From Caprella mutica (lineage: Eukaryota > Arthropoda > Malacostraca > Amphipoda > Caprellidae), in the NCBI GenBank assembly GCA_947561585.1, contig CANNZV010002609.1, positions 1 through 64,000 of the forward strand: DNA of 64,000 nt. Direction: 5' to 3'. The translations under genes and the position numbers were made by a program. The notes below the pieces were generated by a model that did no database searches, was not told the DNA's origin, and was given only the letters and a program-made list of their open reading frames with translations. Below, one piece after another: positions 62,301-64,000 of this stretch; position 1 is the stretch's first letter, and each line of letters begins with the position of its first letter.

Positions 62301-63042
62301 AGAGATTTTGAAAATTTAAATTTTTCATTTTTTTTCCGTTTTCTTTGAATAAATCGTTTTCTATGCGTCAAATCGAAAAAAAATTATAAACAAAAAGGGC
62401 TTAGAATTAAATTATCTATATTGATACCAAGTTTCATAATCATAGCTTCAATAATAAAAATGTTTTAAATTTCGGCAGACGGTCCCCTTAAGGATTGTTC
62501 ACACAGAAAATATTAAAAATGTCCCATATTTGATAGATAATAAAATCAGATTGTCAGACTATAATCTATTTATATTGAAACAGGAATTACAGGATAAACC
62601 ATTGCATTAAACACATTTACAGGGGTTAAAAACAAAACTGAAAAAAAAACCTAGTAGTAGCATTCTAATTCTATTACAGATTACCTACCTCTCCTAAATG
62701 TCCCAATCTGCAATATAAAATCCATTTTATTATTTTGATACTTTCTTTGGAAACAATCCTGAATTTTCACAGATTCTCATAGGAAGTATTTTACCGAGTA
62801 CAAAAGCAAAAAACCAATAATTAGATATTTTACTGCACTCTTCCATCTGGCATCTGGTAAATAATGTCAAATTTCAGACAATCACTCACCTTTCTTCTTT
62901 TGATTGGATCAAGCCAATCCATATCAATGCTCTCATTCACCTCATCTTCTCTTATTTGATTGTCAGTAGAAAATACTGATGATGAACTGTCTTTAGATAA
63001 AGACTCGTGCTTCCTCTTCCAATTGAATTTGTGCATTTTCAT
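56040..63042 (-). CDS. TTC33: TTC33, tetratricopeptide repeat protein 33 (whole gene, six coding exons)
   Basis: Six exons on the minus strand join in phase: 63042-62890, 60423-60354, 59658-59558, 59269-59170, 57885-57794 and 56393-56040. They total 870 bases, or 289 residues plus stop, against about 262 in human TTC33. The N-terminus has the family's basic signature, FNWKRK at residues 6-11 and WLDPIKRRK at 43-51. Three TPR motifs follow at about residues 62-95, 96-129 and 130-163. The tail (173-289) is charged and serine/lysine-rich and is not conserved with vertebrates as far as I can tell. TPRs are helical hairpins that bind partner proteins; the specific role of TTC33 is poorly defined. 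Two in-frame TAG codons lie just upstream of the first ATG and fix the start. Identification is by recognised family motifs and exon phase agreement, not by a database search. Confidence 0.9.
56781..57820 (-). repeat. 40-bp minisatellite made of copies of the TTC33 exon 5 / intron 5 splice junction
   Basis: There are exactly 26 tandem units of 40 bases. On the minus strand each unit reads as 27 bases of exon end (coding PELRERDLK) followed by the donor GTAAATAAATAAC. The unit at 57781-57820 is the real exon junction; the other 25 lie in intron 5. Units fall into two main variants, which differ around the second to tenth base of the minus-strand unit. Copies differ from the true exon at four positions (CTG/TTG, AGA/AGG, GAG/GAA, CAT/CGT). 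The consensus donor AAG|GTAAAT is kept in the intronic units, and each has an in-frame TAA right after it. Confidence 0.95.
57794..57885 (-). CDS. TTC33: TTC33 exon 5 (TPR3; source of the intron-5 minisatellite)
   Basis: This 92-base exon encodes the end of residue 142 and residues 143-172, the second helix of TPR3, ending NPELREHDLK. The acceptor is TATCCTGCAG and the donor is CTCAAG|GTAAAT in phase 0. The last 27 coding bases with the first 13 intron bases form a 40-base block (57781-57820). That block is the first of 26 tandem units running through intron 5, so the true donor is followed by 25 look-alike donors. Confidence 0.9.
58055..58750 (+). repeat. interspersed repeat R400, interrupted copy (TTC33 intron 4)
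   Basis: The two flanks, about 58055-58292 and 58670-58750, match the uninterrupted copy at 13497-13890. Shared words include GCTGACGTCAAAAG, GATGGAAGAGGAAAA, AGTGATAGTAAATGAAG and CTCTAAAACTGCAAGTAGCG. The copy is split by a 377-base element at 58293-58669. Class unknown; no clear open frame. Confidence 0.65.
58293..58669. mobile_element. small transposon with GGACAATAACCCCC inverted ends and 10-bp flanking duplication
   Basis: Inverted ends AGGACAATAACCCCCCGTGC and, on the other strand, CAGGACAATAACCCCCGTGC are followed by A-runs. Variants of the motif recur inwards on both sides (GTGCAAAATACCCCCC, CGGACAAATACTCCCCGGA, GTACAATAAACCCCCC). The direct repeat CCTCGTAGAC flanks it at 58283-58292 and 58670-58679. 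The related empty site at about 13787 has only one CCTCGTAG. Homopolymer runs make this hard to sequence, so exact length is uncertain. Non-coding. Confidence 0.75.
59170..59269 (-). CDS. TTC33: TTC33 exon 4 (TPR2/TPR3)
   Basis: This 100-base exon encodes residues 109-141 plus one base of codon 142. It spans the second helix of TPR2 and the start of TPR3, with the characteristic QTLGRAL near its end (residues 134-140). The acceptor is TTTTCTCCAG and the donor is ATGG|GTAGCT. The phase-1 exit matches exon 5. Intron 3 between exons 3 and 4 is short, 288 bases. Confidence 0.88.
59558..59658 (-). CDS. TTC33: TTC33 exon 3 (TPR1/TPR2)
   Basis: This 101-base exon completes codon 75 and encodes residues 76-108: the second helix of TPR1 (AIKKWQAALSYVPTD) and the first helix of TPR2. 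The acceptor is TCTCCACTAG and the donor is ATGCAG|GTTACT, which is weak after the GT. The reading frame agrees with both neighbours, and the residues align with the human TTC33 pattern of an AI.KW..AL helix followed by a P.D turn. Confidence 0.88.
59659..60353. other. TTC33 intron 2
   Basis: Contains a partial direct repeat (TTGAATTAATTCCTATATTTACATTAATTTTGC and a nearby second copy, 59887-59966) and sequence related to the intron-1 MITE. There is no other feature. Confidence 0.5.
60354..60423 (-). CDS. TTC33: TTC33 exon 2
   Basis: This 70-base exon encodes residues 52-74 plus the first base of codon 75 and enters TPR1 (AERLKKEGVILAE). The acceptor is a T-rich tract ending TTTTTTGCAG. The donor is GAAG|GTTTGT, leaving phase 1, which matches exon 3. 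It is too short for simple ORF detection; I found it by following the TPR pattern and splice sites. Intron 1 before it is 2466 bases and holds a TTAA-flanked transposon and a MITE. Confidence 0.88.
60570..61085. other. intron 1 stretch with GGTGGAAT/AGTCGCCA repeated words
   Basis: This part of intron 1 contains dispersed GTGGAATTT, TGGTGGAT and AAAGTCGCCA words in direct orientation. It is bracketed by GTAGGTTACCA at about 60579 and again at about 61083. It may be a further decayed element with iterated end motifs. No coding potential was recognised. Confidence 0.3.
61086..61330. mobile_element. MITE with TACCAGTCTGCAGAA ends (TTC33 intron 1)
   Basis: The left end GTTACCAGTCTGCAGAAGCA is mirrored at the right by ATTCTGCAGACTGGGTAG. 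The interior repeats GAGA/CTGC-rich words. Related partial sequence occurs in intron 2 (about 59840-60020, with TTTACCAGTTTCTGCAAACT). Non-coding. Confidence 0.55.
61642..62487. mobile_element. TTAA-flanked DNA transposon with internal hairpin (TTC33 intron 1)
   Basis: TTAA lies on both sides (61638-61641 and 62488-62491), with inverted ends GGGGATCATCCTC and, on the other strand, GGGGACCGTCTGCC. A TTAA target is typical of piggyBac and Kolobok elements. No transposase reading frame is visible. Inside, 62011-62090 and 62232-62311 form an inverted repeat of about 80 bases, including TTGCGGTTTTTTGCATTCGA. A lone left end of the same family appears at 51689. Confidence 0.7.
62890..63042 (-). CDS. 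TTC33: TTC33 exon 1 (start codon, basic N-terminal motif)
   Basis: This exon encodes residues 1-51, ending in the TTC33 signature WLDPIKRRK. It leaves phase 0 at a near-perfect donor, AAG|GTGAGT. ATG codons occur at residues 1 and 3; the second has A at -3 and is the better context, so initiation could be at either. Two TAG codons in frame lie a few codons upstream. About 20 bases further up, at 63064-63080, is a strong acceptor-like tract (a run of T followed by CAG). This suggests that a 5'-UTR intron and an upstream untranslated exon exist. Confidence 0.9.
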
Positions 63043-63119
63043 TAACTTTATCTACTACACAGACTGAAAAAAAGTAGGTAGGACTAATTAAAGTGCGGAA
63101 AAAACGTGAGCGTGATCGA

Positions 63120-63400
63120 CCTGAGCGTAATTACTGTTACCTTTTCACTAACTAGGGTGCCGCACGTTTTTTATCACGCTAGCACATAATTCTATCCAAT
63201 AATAAATTACACAATTGATATGGTCACGCTAATCTATGATTTTTGTTATCTTTTCACTAAGAAGAGTGCCACACTATTCTATCTCTCCAACACATAATCC
63301 ATTCAAAATTAAATTATACAATTGATATTGTCAAACATATTTATAATTTGTGATATTTTAACTAAATACCTATTTTCCACATTTAAGACAGTTGCCTGAG
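63120..63400. repeat. diverged ~109-bp tandem triplication upstream of TTC33
   Basis: Similar blocks start near 63134 (CTGTTACCTTTTCACTA), 63243 (TTGTTATCTTTTCACTA) and, more weakly, 63350. The first two each continue into a matching CACATAAT and ACAATTGATATKGTCA segment. The region lies 80-360 bases upstream of the TTC33 start codon, so it probably overlaps the promoter. I see no TATA box or CpG island. Confidence 0.5.
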
Positions 63401-63437
63401 CGTGCACGCCAAAAAAATTCATTTTTCGCGTTTTAAA

Positions 63438-63605
63438 GGCCTTGTTACACGATGCGAGTTACTGTCATGACATTGTACAGCAACTGTCCCACTGTACTCG
63501 CATGCGATCGAGTAGCTCGACTCGCCTCACCCGGTCACACAAGTGCGAGCTGCTGGCTTGTAAATAGACAGTTACTGAACCTACACTCGCATTGTGTATT
63601 ATAAT
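63438..63605. mobile_element. possible MITE with imperfect inverted ends
   Basis: GATGCGAGTTACTGT near the left side is mirrored by ACAGTTACTG and CTCGCATTG near the right side. The interior is CG-richer than its surroundings, with CCCGGTCACACAAGTGCGAG resembling the end of the MITE at 421-520. Boundaries and target duplication are not clear. Confidence 0.3.
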
Positions 63606-64000
63606 ATTCATTTAATAAATAAATAACTTTTTTATTAATTAATATTTTTATTAATTTTACTAACAATGTATTAATTTAATTATCATTTTCATTAAATTAA
63701 TTAACATTTCATTAATTTAATTAACATTTTATTAATTTAATTAACATTTTATTAATTTAATTAACATTTATTTAATTAGATTAATATTATAGGATATTAA
63801 ATTTTTTTAATTCATAATATTTAATATAGCAATTTCAAACATATATAAGATATACATGCTTTATTAACCATCAAATAAAACCCCAAACAATATGAAGCCG
63901 ATTCAAACGAAAATATGACAAATCGGCTACCTAATTGAATACAAAATTATTCAGGTTTAGAATAGAATAAACCTAGGTATATCTACATTGCATGACATAC
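63606..64000. other. AT-rich non-coding stretch
   Basis: Near 63640-63780 a simple run repeats ATTAATTTAATTAACATTT with small changes about six times. After that I see nothing recognisable to the end of the window. Confidence 0.5.

Overview
This is a eukaryotic window from an animal (metazoan) nuclear genome. It has intron-containing coding sequence with consensus GT-AG splice sites, strongly AT-rich DNA, many minisatellites and a dense layer of decayed DNA transposons. It has no bacterial-style gene packing. The transposon types (mariner DD37D, pogo/Tigger, hAT, a Jockey/CR1-like LINE and a tRNA-derived SINE) and the AT-richness fit an invertebrate, but the species cannot be named from the sequence alone.

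The only host gene identified with confidence is TTC33 (tetratricopeptide repeat protein 33) on the minus strand, 63042 down to 56040. Six coding exons join in phase to give about 289 residues with three TPR motifs. Its introns carry several mobile elements. Intron 5 carries the most unusual feature of the window: a 40-bp minisatellite whose unit is a copy of the end of exon 5 plus its own 5' splice site. There are 25 intronic copies next to the genuine one. A second, much weaker candidate gene is a two-exon minus-strand model at 24511-25018.

The remaining ~55 kb (1-56000) looks intergenic, or intronic to a gene not seen here. It holds: (a) at least ten minisatellite arrays (29, 32, 18, 34, 32, 61, 43/31 and 40-bp units, plus smaller ones); (b) four mariner-type transposase relics, one with both ends (53972-55231) and one interrupted by a nested element with a clean 8-bp target duplication; (c) a pogo-like relic with an expanded 30-bp coding repeat; (d) a hAT element with 8-bp target duplication; (e) LINE and SINE copies; (f) palindromic MITEs.

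A recurring theme is a set of non-autonomous elements whose ends are arrays of a short motif in inverted orientation, with a different motif in each family. Several have 7-10 bp flanking direct repeats. They may be independent families of hAT-, P- or MULE-like elements with iterated transposase-binding sites, or one poorly described class.
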